Positions 52,250 through 60,781 of a stretch of DNA of 64,000 nucleotides are shown in pieces. Below the pieces are notes generated by a model. The model ran no database searches and was not told the origin of the DNA. It was given only the letters and a program-made list of their open reading frames with translations. Position 1 is the stretch's first letter, and each line of letters begins with the position of its first letter. Source of the stretch: Erysipelotrichaceae bacterium NK3D112 (GTDB lineage: Bacteria > Bacillota_I > Bacilli_A > Erysipelotrichales > Erysipelotrichaceae). Location: assembly GCA_000701725.1 (NCBI GenBank), contig JNJQ01000002.1:124001-188000 (forward strand), in the 5' to 3' direction. Made by a program: the position numbers and the translations under genes.

Positions 52250-52933
52250 ATGAAGGTGATACAGGGATCGAAGAAACTGGAAACAGCGATGGCGCTGACC
52301 ATATGCGGCGGATATCTTGACGCATACACCTATTTTGTCAGGGGAGGGGTTTTCGCCAACGCGCAGACCGGCAACATCATCAAACTCGGCATCCAGCTGG
52401 TCAACGGCAGCTTTGAAACCAGTGTCCGCTATCTGGTTCCCGTGATTTCCTTTGTATGCGGGGTGGTATTGTCGATGGCAATCGACCGCTGGATGGGAAA
52501 GCGGAAAATCAACATGATCCGCAGAACCGTTCTTCTGGTGGAGGCGCTTGTGCTGATTGCGGTCGGCCTGATTCCGGCAAAGGAGGAATACAACCTGATC
52601 GCCAACACGATGGTCTCGTTTGTGTGCGCCATGCAGATGGAGACATTCACGAAGTTTGAAAACCAGGTCATCGCCACCACGGTTTCCACCGGCAATCTGA
52701 GAAAGGCGGCCGAGTTTGTGTTCAAAGCACTCACGGAAAAGAACCGGGAAGATATGAAGATCGCGTTCATGTACATCCTGATCATTGCGCTGTTTGTCTT
52801 CGGTGTTGTTTTCGGAACATGGGCATCGGATCTCTTCGGCATCCGCTCGGTATGGATTGCGGCGGCGCTGCTGTTCATCGGCATCGTGATCATCACACGC
52901 AAAACCGAATATATCCCCGAATCAGCCGCATAA
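52250..52933 (+). CDS. DUF1275 family membrane protein (YoaK-like)
   Basis: The 227-residue polytopic membrane protein has about six hydrophobic segments. The family signature GGYLDAYTYFVRGGVFANAQ and TGNIIKLG appear near the N-terminus, and TTVSTGNLRKAAEFVF near residue 145. The family occurs in many bacteria and its transport or other role is not established. The ATG at 52250 follows GGAGGTG; an ATG at 52229 lies upstream of that site. Confidence 0.88.
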   Translation: MKVIQGSKKLETAMALTICGGYLDAYTYFVRGGVFANAQTGNIIKLGIQLVNGSFETSVRYLVPVISFVCGVVLSMAIDRWMGKRKINMIRRTVLLVEALVLIAVGLIPAKEEYNLIANTMVSFVCAMQMETFTKFENQVIATTVSTGNLRKAAEFVFKALTEKNREDMKIAFMYILIIALFVFGVVFGTWASDLFGIRSVWIAAALLFIGIVIITRKTEYIPESAA

Positions 52934-52946
52934 AGCTGTGATTGGT

Positions 52947-52974
52947 TTGCACAATATTTGATTTTGCCTATAAT
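52947..52974 (+). promoter_or_regulatory. Promoter of the envelope cassette
   Basis: TTGCAC (52947-52952), 16-nt spacer, perfect TATAAT (52969-52974), 21 bases before the TTG start at 52996. Confidence 0.65.
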
Positions 52975-52995
52975 ATAACGATAGGAGGGTGTCTC

Positions 52996-53985
52996 TTGAA
53001 GAAACAGCAAGGCAGAAACAAAGCACTGGTTTTCACAATACTGGTGATCGCAGCTGTTTTGCTGGGATTCATCTTCCATCTGGTGATTTCCGGCGGGAAA
53101 TCAGCGGATCAGGATACTCCGGATGCGGGGATTCATGAAAGCACAGACCCGGCAGATACAGGGAAGAAAAGTGTTCGCGCTGCACTGAAAACCTTTGATG
53201 TCTACCGTCTGGAAGATCTCGACTTTGCTTTTGTGATCGCCATTCTCGATATCGAGTCCCCGGAGCATCAGACCGTCACCCTGGATCATTTCCGTACGGA
53301 CGAGGGCATTTTTCTTAATGCCGTCGAGTCCTGGGAAAAGAAACTGGAGGAGCATTCGTATTATCTCGGCAGACGCAATGTGATGTTTTCACTTGTGTCA
53401 GACAAAGACCGCTATGACGCGGCACTCTTCATTCCGATCAAGGATGCGGATAAGAAAAGCATCACGCTTTCCAGCGACCTTGCAGGCATTGAAGACATGG
53501 TCATCGATCTTGAAAAGAACGTGATCACTGACGGATCATCCCTTTATGCTGAAAAGAAGGAAGGGGAAGTGATCAGTGATGAAGAGACCTATTCCATGGT
53601 TGTCATGGATGCCCTGGATATCACGGATGAAATGCTCTATATGGAAGCCGCGGACGGCAGCAGAATGCAGTACCGCATCCCGGCCACCAACAGGGTTTAC
53701 GCGATGGAGCTCAAAGTCGTTTCACTGGCTGAACAGGCGGTTGTCATCACGGATGCCGAATTCATTCCGGAAGGCTATGAAAGCGGCTATCACGCGCTTG
53801 ACGGCTCAATCCGCTCCATGAAAGAAACAAACTTGATCGGACGCTCAATTGTTACGGAAGACAGTGGTTTTCTGTTTTTCGAAGTGTACGGACCTGAATA
53901 CAGTCCTGTCACTTACCGCGGCGTCCTTTTCCTTTATCTGGAAGGAAAGGATGAACCGCTCCACATCAATGTAAATCTCAATTGA
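52996..53985 (+). CDS. Uncharacterised membrane-anchored extracellular protein
   Basis: I do not recognise a family. The chain has a basic N-terminus, one transmembrane helix (about residues 12-34, VFTILVIAAVLLGFIFHLV) and an Asp/Ser/Thr-rich linker. A beta-rich external domain of about 270 residues follows, ending LYLEGKDEPLHINVNLN. A TTG start at 52996 was chosen because GGAGGG lies six bases upstream and gives a 329-residue protein with a normal anchor; the upstream ATG at 52942 lies in the promoter. The next gene, a secreted glucosaminidase, starts ten bases after its stop, so a role in the cell envelope is likely but unproven. Confidence 0.75.
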   Translation: MKKQQGRNKALVFTILVIAAVLLGFIFHLVISGGKSADQDTPDAGIHESTDPADTGKKSVRAALKTFDVYRLEDLDFAFVIAILDIESPEHQTVTLDHFRTDEGIFLNAVESWEKKLEEHSYYLGRRNVMFSLVSDKDRYDAALFIPIKDADKKSITLSSDLAGIEDMVIDLEKNVITDGSSLYAEKKEGEVISDEETYSMVVMDALDITDEMLYMEAADGSRMQYRIPATNRVYAMELKVVSLAEQAVVITDAEFIPEGYESGYHALDGSIRSMKETNLIGRSIVTEDSGFLFFEVYGPEYSPVTYRGVLFLYLEGKDEPLHINVNLN

Positions 53986-53995
53986 GGGCAGAGTT

Positions 53996-56900
53996 ATGAA
54001 CATGATCCAAAAGCTTCTGACGGCGGCGGCAGTTGTGTGCACGGTACTTCCCGTTTCACAGCACAGCCTCATACAGGCGCACGCCAAGGAAGATACAGGA
54101 AAATATCCGATGGCATGCAGTGCCTATGAAGTCGACAATGTCAACGGCTCGGGAGGCTTTGACAAGGTCAGCTGTCATTCTGATTTCTCCGGCGCAGTGA
54201 ATGCGATGAAGAAACTCGGCGATGACGGCGTGGTGCGCCATGCAGGCAGTTATTCGCAGACAAAGATCATTGCCATGAACAACGGCATTGCGCAGGCTTA
54301 TCCGTTCCGCGACGGATCGAGCATGATGTATTACTGGCAGGATGCCGGCTTTTCGTCGTCTTATGCCTCAACGTATTCCGGACAGCATTATCTGATGAAA
54401 TACTTTGAGACATATTCATATAACACGGACGGAACCGGAAGCGCGAAAATCAATCTGAACGGATTTGAGGGCTATGTGCAGCTCAAGGACGTCGATCTGA
54501 TTCCGCTGCGGTTTTTCACGGACCGCTTATCCATCACGCTTGGCGGCAATGAGTCCTTTTACAACACACCCGAAAAGCCTTACGCCATCATTCCCGAAAT
54601 GAACCGCTACCGCTGCGTGAATAACGGCAATTACAAGGACATGCTGTTTGATTCGTTCCTGGGCTGGAGCGACAACGGCAAAGACGCGTTTGTTTTCAAT
54701 ACATCGCTTGCACTGCCGGCAGCCGAATGGATGAAGGATGGCACAACCTATTACAGCTACAACGGATATGACTTCTATACCGATATGGGTTTTCATAACT
54801 TTGCCGGTCAATATTACAACTATTACCAGTTCCTCCCGATGCGCTCGAAAACCAATATTCCGTCCTCTGTCTTTGATCAGTTCCTGGATACCCAGAACGT
54901 GGCATCCTCAAGCAAGCTCAGAGGCCAGGCGGACTGCTTTATCCGGGCTCAGAATGACTATGGCGTCAACGCCCTCATGGTATATGCCATGGCATGTCTG
55001 GAATCCGCATACGGCACAAGCTACTACGCGAAAAACAGAAACAACTTCTTCGGCTGGGGAGCGGTCGATTCCAATCCCGATGAGGCGGCAAGCTATGCAA
55101 CTGTCGAAGAGGGAATCAGAAAGCAGATGTCGGAAAACCTTGCCGGCTTCCTGGATATGAATGACTGGCGTTATTACGGCTCCATGGTCGGCAACAAAGG
55201 CGCCGGCTTCAACCTCAAATATGCCTCGGCGGTTTATTGGGGAATGGAGATCGCCGCCATTGCCTATAAGATTGACAAACAATCCTGCGGCTATAACGGA
55301 AATCTGACCGATCACAACGCGGTCAACATCGGCATTGTCACAAATTCCAAAGCGACTGCCTCTTTGACAAAAGGAGGTCCGGTTGCCTATGACATGCTGT
55401 CGTGCAACCGACAATACTTCCCGGTATATCCGGTCGCGGTTCTTTCTTCAGAAGGATCCTATTACAAAACCCAGTGCACAAACTATGTGGTGGACGGCGA
55501 GCTCTGGTTCATCAACAGTTCCGAGGATGTGCGTGATTATGACTGGAACAACAGTGTCGGCTGGATTTCCAAAGATGATGTCACACTGTTAAGCGAAATG
55601 AAAGAAGCCGAACCGGAACCTGAACCTGAGCCCGAACCCGAAGAGAAGATCGGCGATGCGGTCAGAACTCTGGATGGTGCTGAAAGGGAAGGCACAGTTC
55701 TGAATCTGAGCGGCAGAAGCTATCAGAGCGGTCTGTCAGTCAGGGACGGAAACACACTCAGTGCGGTTCTCAGCGTCTGCGATGCCGATTACCATGCAGT
55801 AAAGGAAATTCCTGCCGCAATCACGATGAACGGTGACGATGAGGCTGTCTGGAGCGCATCCGTTGATCTTTCACAGCTGAGTGAGGGCGATTACTTCCTC
55901 AAACTCAAATATAACTATGCAAAACGCAGTGAATACAACGGCGAATATTGGCTGGGTACGGAAAGTGTTCCGGAAAGCTTCACGGCTGCTCAGACAAGAT
56001 ATATCTTCGGTACTGACTCCAACGGATATATCACCGTTTCCGTTTCGAAAATCATCTGCGCTTCCAACGAGGTGTTTGATGAAACAAGCGGCGGATGCGT
56101 GATCGCGCTGGTATCGGAAAACAGTGTTCCGGTGGATGACGCATCAATGATGCGCGGCGTGGACGCGGCTGTTTATGAGCCTGAAAGTGCAAGCGTGAAT
56201 CTGCGCGGCCTTGCCTTCTTCAGAGCGCTGGACGCAAAAGAGGGAACGGTCACGCATCAGCTCATTCTGGTCAACACAGAAACACAGACCGAACTGGTCC
56301 TTGATGCGGAGACTGACAACTATGACAATGCGCTTGCCGGCGGAGCAGTGGATCTTACCGATGTCGGCTTCAGCGCACAGCTGAATCTCAAGGAAATTCC
56401 TTCCGGCAACTATTATCTGCGCATTCGTACCGTCAATCCGGAACGTACCGGAGAAGGCGCGCTCTTCTGCAATCTTGAGAATATCGACTGCGAAATTGAA
56501 AATGAGCGGGGTGAAACCGTGCGCTTCTTCGCCAATCCGCTTTCCAATTACAGACTTGAGGTATCCGTTGAGAAACAGTCGCTGGATCTGAGTGAGGTGA
56601 CAAAGCCTTCCAGAATGACATCGCTCTTTGGCGCCCAGGATATGAGAATCGAAGGCAGCACACTTGTGATTGACGGTCTCGGCGTGATGTATCAGGCTTC
56701 AATGACAGCCGATGACAATGTCAGCTATACGATGTATTTCGAGGATGCGGACGGTCAGCTCTATGCCTTTGAGGCAAGTGAAAAACAGAGTCCGGTTGAT
56801 TTTGCAAAGATCATGGGCACCACACAGCCTCTGACCTATGCGTCGTTTGATCTGAGTGCTGATCTGAGCGTTCTGCATAACGGAACCTACCGGATGTATC

Positions 56901-57055
56901 TGCAGATTGATACAGACGATTATCATGACGTGTTTGAAATGTATTCGATCACCGCAAGCACACTGAACGGAAATCTGAGCGACAAACGTGCATGTTCTGT
57001 TTCCACCAGCAATGTCAGAAGCAGATATCTTCTGAAGATCGGAGAGGGCGAATGA
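53996..57055 (+). CDS. Secreted beta-N-acetylglucosaminidase (GH73), multidomain
   Basis: The 1019-residue secreted protein has a signal peptide (cleaved near residue 30, after AHA) and a large N-terminal region of about 280 residues. A GH73 glucosaminidase domain follows at about 300-430, with the catalytic Glu336 in MACLESAYGTS and NNFFGWGAVD. An SH3-like segment lies at about 445-535, then a short PEPEPE spacer and about 450 residues of beta-rich repeats shared among Bacillota wall hydrolases. It would cut peptidoglycan glycan strands. It overlaps the PASTA gene by four bases. No LPXTG or GW anchor was seen. Confidence 0.88.
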   Translation: MNMIQKLLTAAAVVCTVLPVSQHSLIQAHAKEDTGKYPMACSAYEVDNVNGSGGFDKVSCHSDFSGAVNAMKKLGDDGVVRHAGSYSQTKIIAMNNGIAQAYPFRDGSSMMYYWQDAGFSSSYASTYSGQHYLMKYFETYSYNTDGTGSAKINLNGFEGYVQLKDVDLIPLRFFTDRLSITLGGNESFYNTPEKPYAIIPEMNRYRCVNNGNYKDMLFDSFLGWSDNGKDAFVFNTSLALPAAEWMKDGTTYYSYNGYDFYTDMGFHNFAGQYYNYYQFLPMRSKTNIPSSVFDQFLDTQNVASSSKLRGQADCFIRAQNDYGVNALMVYAMACLESAYGTSYYAKNRNNFFGWGAVDSNPDEAASYATVEEGIRKQMSENLAGFLDMNDWRYYGSMVGNKGAGFNLKYASAVYWGMEIAAIAYKIDKQSCGYNGNLTDHNAVNIGIVTNSKATASLTKGGPVAYDMLSCNRQYFPVYPVAVLSSEGSYYKTQCTNYVVDGELWFINSSEDVRDYDWNNSVGWISKDDVTLLSEMKEAEPEPEPEPEPEEKIGDAVRTLDGAEREGTVLNLSGRSYQSGLSVRDGNTLSAVLSVCDADYHAVKEIPAAITMNGDDEAVWSASVDLSQLSEGDYFLKLKYNYAKRSEYNGEYWLGTESVPESFTAAQTRYIFGTDSNGYITVSVSKIICASNEVFDETSGGCVIALVSENSVPVDDASMMRGVDAAVYEPESASVNLRGLAFFRALDAKEGTVTHQLILVNTETQTELVLDAETDNYDNALAGGAVDLTDVGFSAQLNLKEIPSGNYYLRIRTVNPERTGEGALFCNLENIDCEIENERGETVRFFANPLSNYRLEVSVEKQSLDLSEVTKPSRMTSLFGAQDMRIEGSTLVIDGLGVMYQASMTADDNVSYTMYFEDADGQLYAFEASEKQSPVDFAKIMGTTQPLTYASFDLSADLSVLHNGTYRMYLQIDTDDYHDVFEMYSITASTLNGNLSDKRACSVSTSNVRSRYLLKIGEGE

Positions 57056-58263
57056 AAGTGAACAAAGTCGGAAAAACGGTTTTATACTGCTGTGCATGCG
57101 CCGCGGCAATCGCGGCGGGTGCGCTTGGCGGAACATATTATTACAGCGCAAGCCACAAGGCTGAAATCATGGATTTCACCGGTAAAAACATCACCATCGC
57201 AAAGGACTGGGCAAAGAAAAACCGGGTCAGTGACCAGATGGCATATATCTATGTGTTCGATGAGGACAAAGACAGGGATATCATTCTGAAACAGTCCAAG
57301 AAGGAAGGGGACTTCCTTGGCAGTGATGAGATTCTCACACTCAATGTCTCCAAGGGAGCCGATCCGGACAGGGAATTCGCGATGGATGACTTCAGCGGAA
57401 AGAGCGAGCAGGAAATCAAGGCCTGGTTCTCCGCTAACAAATTCAGCAATGTTACATATGAATACCGCTATACGGATGATGATCAGTATACGGAAGGCAT
57501 GTTTCTGTCCATCAAGCCGGAAGGCACGAAGAAGGCAAAGCGTTCCGATCATATTGAAATCATTCTTGCGACAAAGAAGAGCGAGGATATCACCATTCCC
57601 GATCTGACCCTGTACAGCCTTGAGAATACTGAGGCATGGGCATCCGAAAACAGGCTTGGCCTGAATACAATCTGGACGGAAAACGATGCCGCCTACGGAA
57701 CGATTCTCTCATGCGATCCGGCTGCGGGAACCTCAGTGCATACCGGCGATGTGATCAATATCACAGTTTCAAGCGGTCCGAAGATTGAAGATGACGATGA
57801 GGATATGGGAGCGGTGGCCGCAGCGGGCACATCCTCTTCACAAACCCATACCTCCACACCGACACCTGCGCCTTCAACACCAACCCCGGCTCCTTCCACA
57901 CCGACCCCGGCTCCTTCCACACCGACCCCGGCACCGTCGACCCCGACGCCGGCACCCGCGACACCGGAACCTGTGCCTGATACGCCGACGCCTGCGCCTG
58001 AAACACCGAGTCCTGAACCGGAACCGAGTGCAGAGCCGGAACCTGAACCCGTACAGGGCTGTCCGGCATCCATCATCACATCCATTTTCACCAATGCGAC
58101 GGCGAATGATGTGATTGCCTATTACGGAACGGAAGGGTGTGCCTGGACCGTGGTGGAATACAATGACAGCACCACCAATCCGAACAATTACATGGGAGTT
58201 GCGGGGTATACAAAAACATCCGCGAACACCGCCACACTGACCATGTTTGTCAGATGGCAGTAA
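57052..58263 (+). CDS. Membrane-anchored PASTA-repeat protein with Pro/Thr stalk, no kinase
   Basis: The 403-residue protein starts at 57052, overlapping the stop of the glucosaminidase gene. It has one N-terminal transmembrane helix (about 9-30) and three PASTA-like units at about 35-100, 101-175 and 176-245; the last has TIPDLTLYSLENTEAWASEN and GTSVHTGDVINITVSSGP. A stalk of Thr-Pro-Ala-Pro repeats (about 265-335) follows, then a C-terminal domain of about 65 residues with two cysteines (GCPASII and GCAW). PASTA units bind muropeptides or lipid II in kinases and penicillin-binding proteins; here no enzyme domain is attached. A wall-binding partner of the glucosaminidase is inferred. Confidence 0.82.
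   Translation: MKVNKVGKTVLYCCACAAAIAAGALGGTYYYSASHKAEIMDFTGKNITIAKDWAKKNRVSDQMAYIYVFDEDKDRDIILKQSKKEGDFLGSDEILTLNVSKGADPDREFAMDDFSGKSEQEIKAWFSANKFSNVTYEYRYTDDDQYTEGMFLSIKPEGTKKAKRSDHIEIILATKKSEDITIPDLTLYSLENTEAWASENRLGLNTIWTENDAAYGTILSCDPAAGTSVHTGDVINITVSSGPKIEDDDEDMGAVAAAGTSSSQTHTSTPTPAPSTPTPAPSTPTPAPSTPTPAPSTPTPAPATPEPVPDTPTPAPETPSPEPEPSAEPEPEPVQGCPASIITSIFTNATANDVIAYYGTEGCAWTVVEYNDSTTNPNNYMGVAGYTKTSANTATLTMFVRWQ
57856..57963 (+). repeat. In-frame 21-bp tandem repeats coding for STPTPAP units
   Basis: About five copies of a 21-base unit (for example ACACCGACCCCGGCTCCTTC) encode the Thr-Pro-Ala-Pro stalk. The two middle copies are nearly identical, and outer copies have drifted, which suggests growth by slipped-strand duplication and possible length variation among strains. 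Confidence 0.85.
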
Positions 58264-58281
58264 GCCTGAATAACCGAGTTC

Positions 58282-58317
58282 AAAGGATGCCGTGAGGAGT
58301 CACGGTATCCTTTTTTC
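58282..58317 (+). terminator. Intrinsic terminator of the envelope cassette
   Basis: CCGTGA/TCACGG with an outer AGGAT/ATCCT extension (58284-58310, loop GGAG) is followed by six T. Confidence 0.85.
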
Positions 58318-58340
58318 TCTGTTTAAGGTATCATTGCATC

Positions 58341-58880
58341 ATGAAACTGTATGTGACTGATATTGATTACGCGAAAGCCCATGAAGCCGAATTGAGATCG
58401 CTGCGCATGAAGGGAAACATGATCGTCATGTATTCCGATCATAACCGGCAGGCTTTGATGCGCTTATACAGAACCCTGGCCAATTTCTATATCGCCGATC
58501 ATGGTGAATTCGCATTCTCAGGATGCTATATCCTGTTCAATGAACGTTCTAAACAAACGGAGAAGGTCATTGAAATCCTCAAGGAAAACAATGTCCGCTT
58601 CCGCTTTGCCTATCCCTATACCAACGCATGCGGCGGCCAGGATGTGAAATATGAAACGGATTCATCGCTGTCCAACGATCTTTACACTTATGTGCTAGCA
58701 TTTGATTCACAAGAAAAGAAGAACACGGTGAAAGAGAAGCTTGCACCGTATTGTGAGATTGAAGAAGATGAACAGGGCTGCCATCTGATATTCCGTGAAA
58801 GCGATCCGCAGAAGGCTCTTGAAGCCATCCTTGCACATGAAAAGATCGATCCTTCGCAGGTCGTTTATCTGAAACAGTGA
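58341..58880 (+). CDS. HAD-fold (Cof-like) protein lacking catalytic motifs
   Basis: The 179-residue protein looks like a shortened Cof-type haloacid dehalogenase protein. The start MKLYVTDIDYAKAHEAEL aligns with the usual DxDxT strand but has DIDYA instead of DLDGT. MIVMYSDHNRQALMR stands where the TGR loop is expected, and the chain stops at KALEAILAHEKIDPSQVVYL, just where GDxxND would follow. Several phosphatase motifs are therefore altered or absent, so it is probably not an active phosphatase. The frame is intact. It has no strong ribosome binding site, and a TATCAT box ends six bases before the ATG. Its place before phoH-ybeY suggests a core-linked role; the family assignment is inferred. 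Confidence 0.55.
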   Translation: MKLYVTDIDYAKAHEAELRSLRMKGNMIVMYSDHNRQALMRLYRTLANFYIADHGEFAFSGCYILFNERSKQTEKVIEILKENNVRFRFAYPYTNACGGQDVKYETDSSLSNDLYTYVLAFDSQEKKNTVKEKLAPYCEIEEDEQGCHLIFRESDPQKALEAILAHEKIDPSQVVYLKQ

Positions 58881-58885
58881 AGATC

Positions 58886-58914
58886 TTTTCAATCACACCG
58901 CATTGTTTTACAAT
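58886..58914 (+). promoter_or_regulatory. phoH promoter
   Basis: TTTTCA (58886-58891), 17-nt spacer, TACAAT (58909-58914), 18 bases before the phoH ATG. Confidence 0.55.
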
Positions 58915-58932
58915 GAATGACGCAGGTAATTT

Positions 58933-59895
58933 ATGAGTTTGAATAACAGAACGTTTATTGTTGAAGGAATGAGCGACAGTGATGCGATGGAGCTCACCGG
59001 CACCAGAGACCGCAATCTCAAGGCGCTTGCCGATGCTTTCGGGGTTGAGATTTCCTTCCGTGACAATGCATTTCTGATTCAGGAATGCGATGATGTGACT
59101 TACGGGCGGATCAGCGCCGTGCTGAATGCGCTCATTGAGCAGATCGAAAGAAAAAAGAAAATCAGCGAGCAGGATGTCGTCTATGCTTCGCGTCTTGCGC
59201 AAAGGGATGAGGAGATCCGTTTTGAGGAGCTTGATTCCGTGATTGTCGGACGCACCATGAGCGGCAAGCCCGTCGTTCCCCGCACCCGCGGACAGAAGGC
59301 ATTCGTTGATGCGATGAATGAGAATTCCATTGTTTTCGCAATCGGTCCGGCCGGCACCGGCAAGACATATCTCGCCGTTGTCAAAGCGGTCAGCGCTCTT
59401 AAAAAAGGGGAAGTCAAGCGGATTGTATTGACAAGACCGGCGGTTGAGGCAGGCGAGAACCTCGGCTTTCTGCCCGGCGATCTCAAGGAGAAGGTTGATC
59501 CCTATCTGACTCCGCTTTATGATGCGCTGCATGATATGCTTGGCAATGAGCAGACCGAAAAGCTGATGGAACGGGGCAATATCGAAGTGGCGCCGCTTGC
59601 CTATATGAGAGGCAGAACGCTCAATGACTCCTATGTCATTCTCGATGAGGCGCAAAACACAACCGGGCCGCAGATGAAGATGTTTCTGACCAGACTCGGC
59701 TTTCACTCAAAGATGATCATCACCGGCGATATCACGCAGATTGATCTGGACAGAAGAACCCCGAGCGGTTTATTGCAGGCTTCGGAGATTCTCAAAGGCA
59801 TTGACGGCATTGAAATCATGCGCTTAAGCGCGGATGATGTGGTCCGCCATCCGCTTGTGCAGAAGATCATCGAAAAATATGCGGAACATGAATAA
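58933..59895 (+). CDS. phoH: PhoH family ATPase
   Basis: The 320-residue protein has an N-terminal KH-like region (about 1-100) and a PhoH ATPase domain with Walker A IGPAGTGKTYLAV, LTRPAVEAGENLGFLPGD and Walker B VILDEAQNTTGPQMKMFLTR. Family members are RNA-related ATPases whose exact role is unsettled; co-occurrence with ybeY suggests rRNA or RNA maturation. In Bacillus pgpH lies between phoH and ybeY; here a terminator and a new promoter take its place. Confidence 0.94.
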   Translation: MSLNNRTFIVEGMSDSDAMELTGTRDRNLKALADAFGVEISFRDNAFLIQECDDVTYGRISAVLNALIEQIERKKKISEQDVVYASRLAQRDEEIRFEELDSVIVGRTMSGKPVVPRTRGQKAFVDAMNENSIVFAIGPAGTGKTYLAVVKAVSALKKGEVKRIVLTRPAVEAGENLGFLPGDLKEKVDPYLTPLYDALHDMLGNEQTEKLMERGNIEVAPLAYMRGRTLNDSYVILDEAQNTTGPQMKMFLTRLGFHSKMIITGDITQIDLDRRTPSGLLQASEILKGIDGIEIMRLSADDVVRHPLVQKIIEKYAEHE

Positions 59896-59916
59896 GGCGC
59901 ATGCACAGCGCCTTTT
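59894..59916 (+). terminator. Intrinsic terminator after phoH
   Basis: AAGGCGC (59894-59900) pairs with GCGCCTT (59908-59914), followed by TT and further T. The 5' arm uses the last bases of the stop codon. Confidence 0.75.
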
Positions 59917-59955
59917 CTGATGCCTGCCCATCTGTAAACAGCCTTCAAAAAGCGC

Positions 59956-59961
59956 TATAAT
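59956..59961 (+). promoter_or_regulatory. -10 box of the ybeY-recO operon
   Basis: A perfect TATAAT lies 21 bases before the ybeY start. No clear -35 box was found at 16-18 bases. Confidence 0.5.
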
Positions 59962-59982
59962 ACGGATGCGTAAGGAGTTTTT

Positions 59983-60435
59983 ATGGAAATCACACTGTTC
60001 AACCGTACCAACGCGGACATCACCTGCTATGAGCCGCTGTTTGAAAAAATCGCAGAGAGAACAAAGAAGGTGCTGAAGCTGAAAAAGGAATATCAGCTTT
60101 CCGTCACCTTTGTCAGAAGCCGTACGATCCATACGATCAACCGTGATTACAGAGGCATCGACAGACCGACCGATGTGATCACATTTGCGGCGATGGATGA
60201 CGGCGAATTCTTCACGGAGGAAGAGGAAGCGGATCTCGGCGACATCTTCATCAACATCGATTATGCGAAAAGGCAGGCAAGGGAATACGGCCATTCCTAT
60301 GAGCGGGAAATCTGTTTCCTGTTCACGCATGGTCTGCTGCACTGCCTTGGCTATGACCATATGAATGAAGAGGACGAGAAGGTCATGTTTGATCTGCAGA
60401 AGAAGATTCTTGATCCGCTCGTGGCGAGAAAATGA
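59983..60435 (+). CDS. ybeY: Endoribonuclease YbeY (rRNA maturation)
   Basis: YbeY is a zinc metalloprotein needed for 16S rRNA 3' maturation and ribosome quality control. The 150-residue protein has NRDYRGIDRPTDVITFA, DLGDIFINI and the zinc motif HGLLHCLGYDH (HxxxHxxGxDH). AAGGAG precedes the start and the end overlaps dgkA by four bases. Order ybeY-dgkA-cdd-era-recO is conserved in Bacillota. Confidence 0.96.
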   Translation: MEITLFNRTNADITCYEPLFEKIAERTKKVLKLKKEYQLSVTFVRSRTIHTINRDYRGIDRPTDVITFAAMDDGEFFTEEEEADLGDIFINIDYAKRQAREYGHSYEREICFLFTHGLLHCLGYDHMNEEDEKVMFDLQKKILDPLVARK

Positions 60436-60764
60436 AAGAGAAGTTCAGACCGGCATTCAACGGAATTCTTCTCGGTTTCAAAGACCCGGCCATCCGCCTG
60501 CAGATGATCCTGGCAATGCTTGCCATGATTGCCGGCTTTGTGCTGAAACTGAATACCGCGGAATGGATCGCGGTCATCTTATGCATGGGTCTTGTGCTCA
60601 GTACCGAGATCCTGAATACATGTGTTGAAAAAGTGTGTGATTTATATTGCCAGGAAGAAGACGAGAGAATCAAAGTCATCAAGGACCTTGCCGCAGGCGC
60701 GGTGCTTGTCAGTGCTATATGTGCCCTGATCACGGCAGCGCTGATTCTGATATCCCGTCTTTAA
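60432..60764 (+). CDS. dgkA: Diacylglycerol/undecaprenol kinase DgkA
   Basis: The 110-residue membrane protein has three transmembrane helices and the family signature VLSTEILNTCVEKVCDLY with the catalytic Glu. Gram-positive DgkA enzymes mainly phosphorylate undecaprenol, replenishing the lipid carrier for wall synthesis. It overlaps ybeY by four bases and precedes cdd by 17 bases. Confidence 0.94.
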   Translation: MKEKFRPAFNGILLGFKDPAIRLQMILAMLAMIAGFVLKLNTAEWIAVILCMGLVLSTEILNTCVEKVCDLYCQEEDERIKVIKDLAAGAVLVSAICALITAALILISRL

Positions 60765-60781
60765 GATACCAGGAGGCTGAT

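Noticed and set aside
52942-52995. ATG at 52942 as start of the unknown membrane protein
   Set aside because: It lies within the promoter (-35 and -10 at 52947-52974), whereas TTG 52996 has a strong GGAGGG site.
57841-57970. Direct repeats resembling a CRISPR array
   Set aside because: The repeats are contiguous 21-base units without spacers and encode a Thr-Pro-Ala-Pro stalk in frame.
58579-59706. 375-codon open frame on the minus strand
   Set aside because: It is antisense to the HAD-like gene and phoH; no family features and no promoter.
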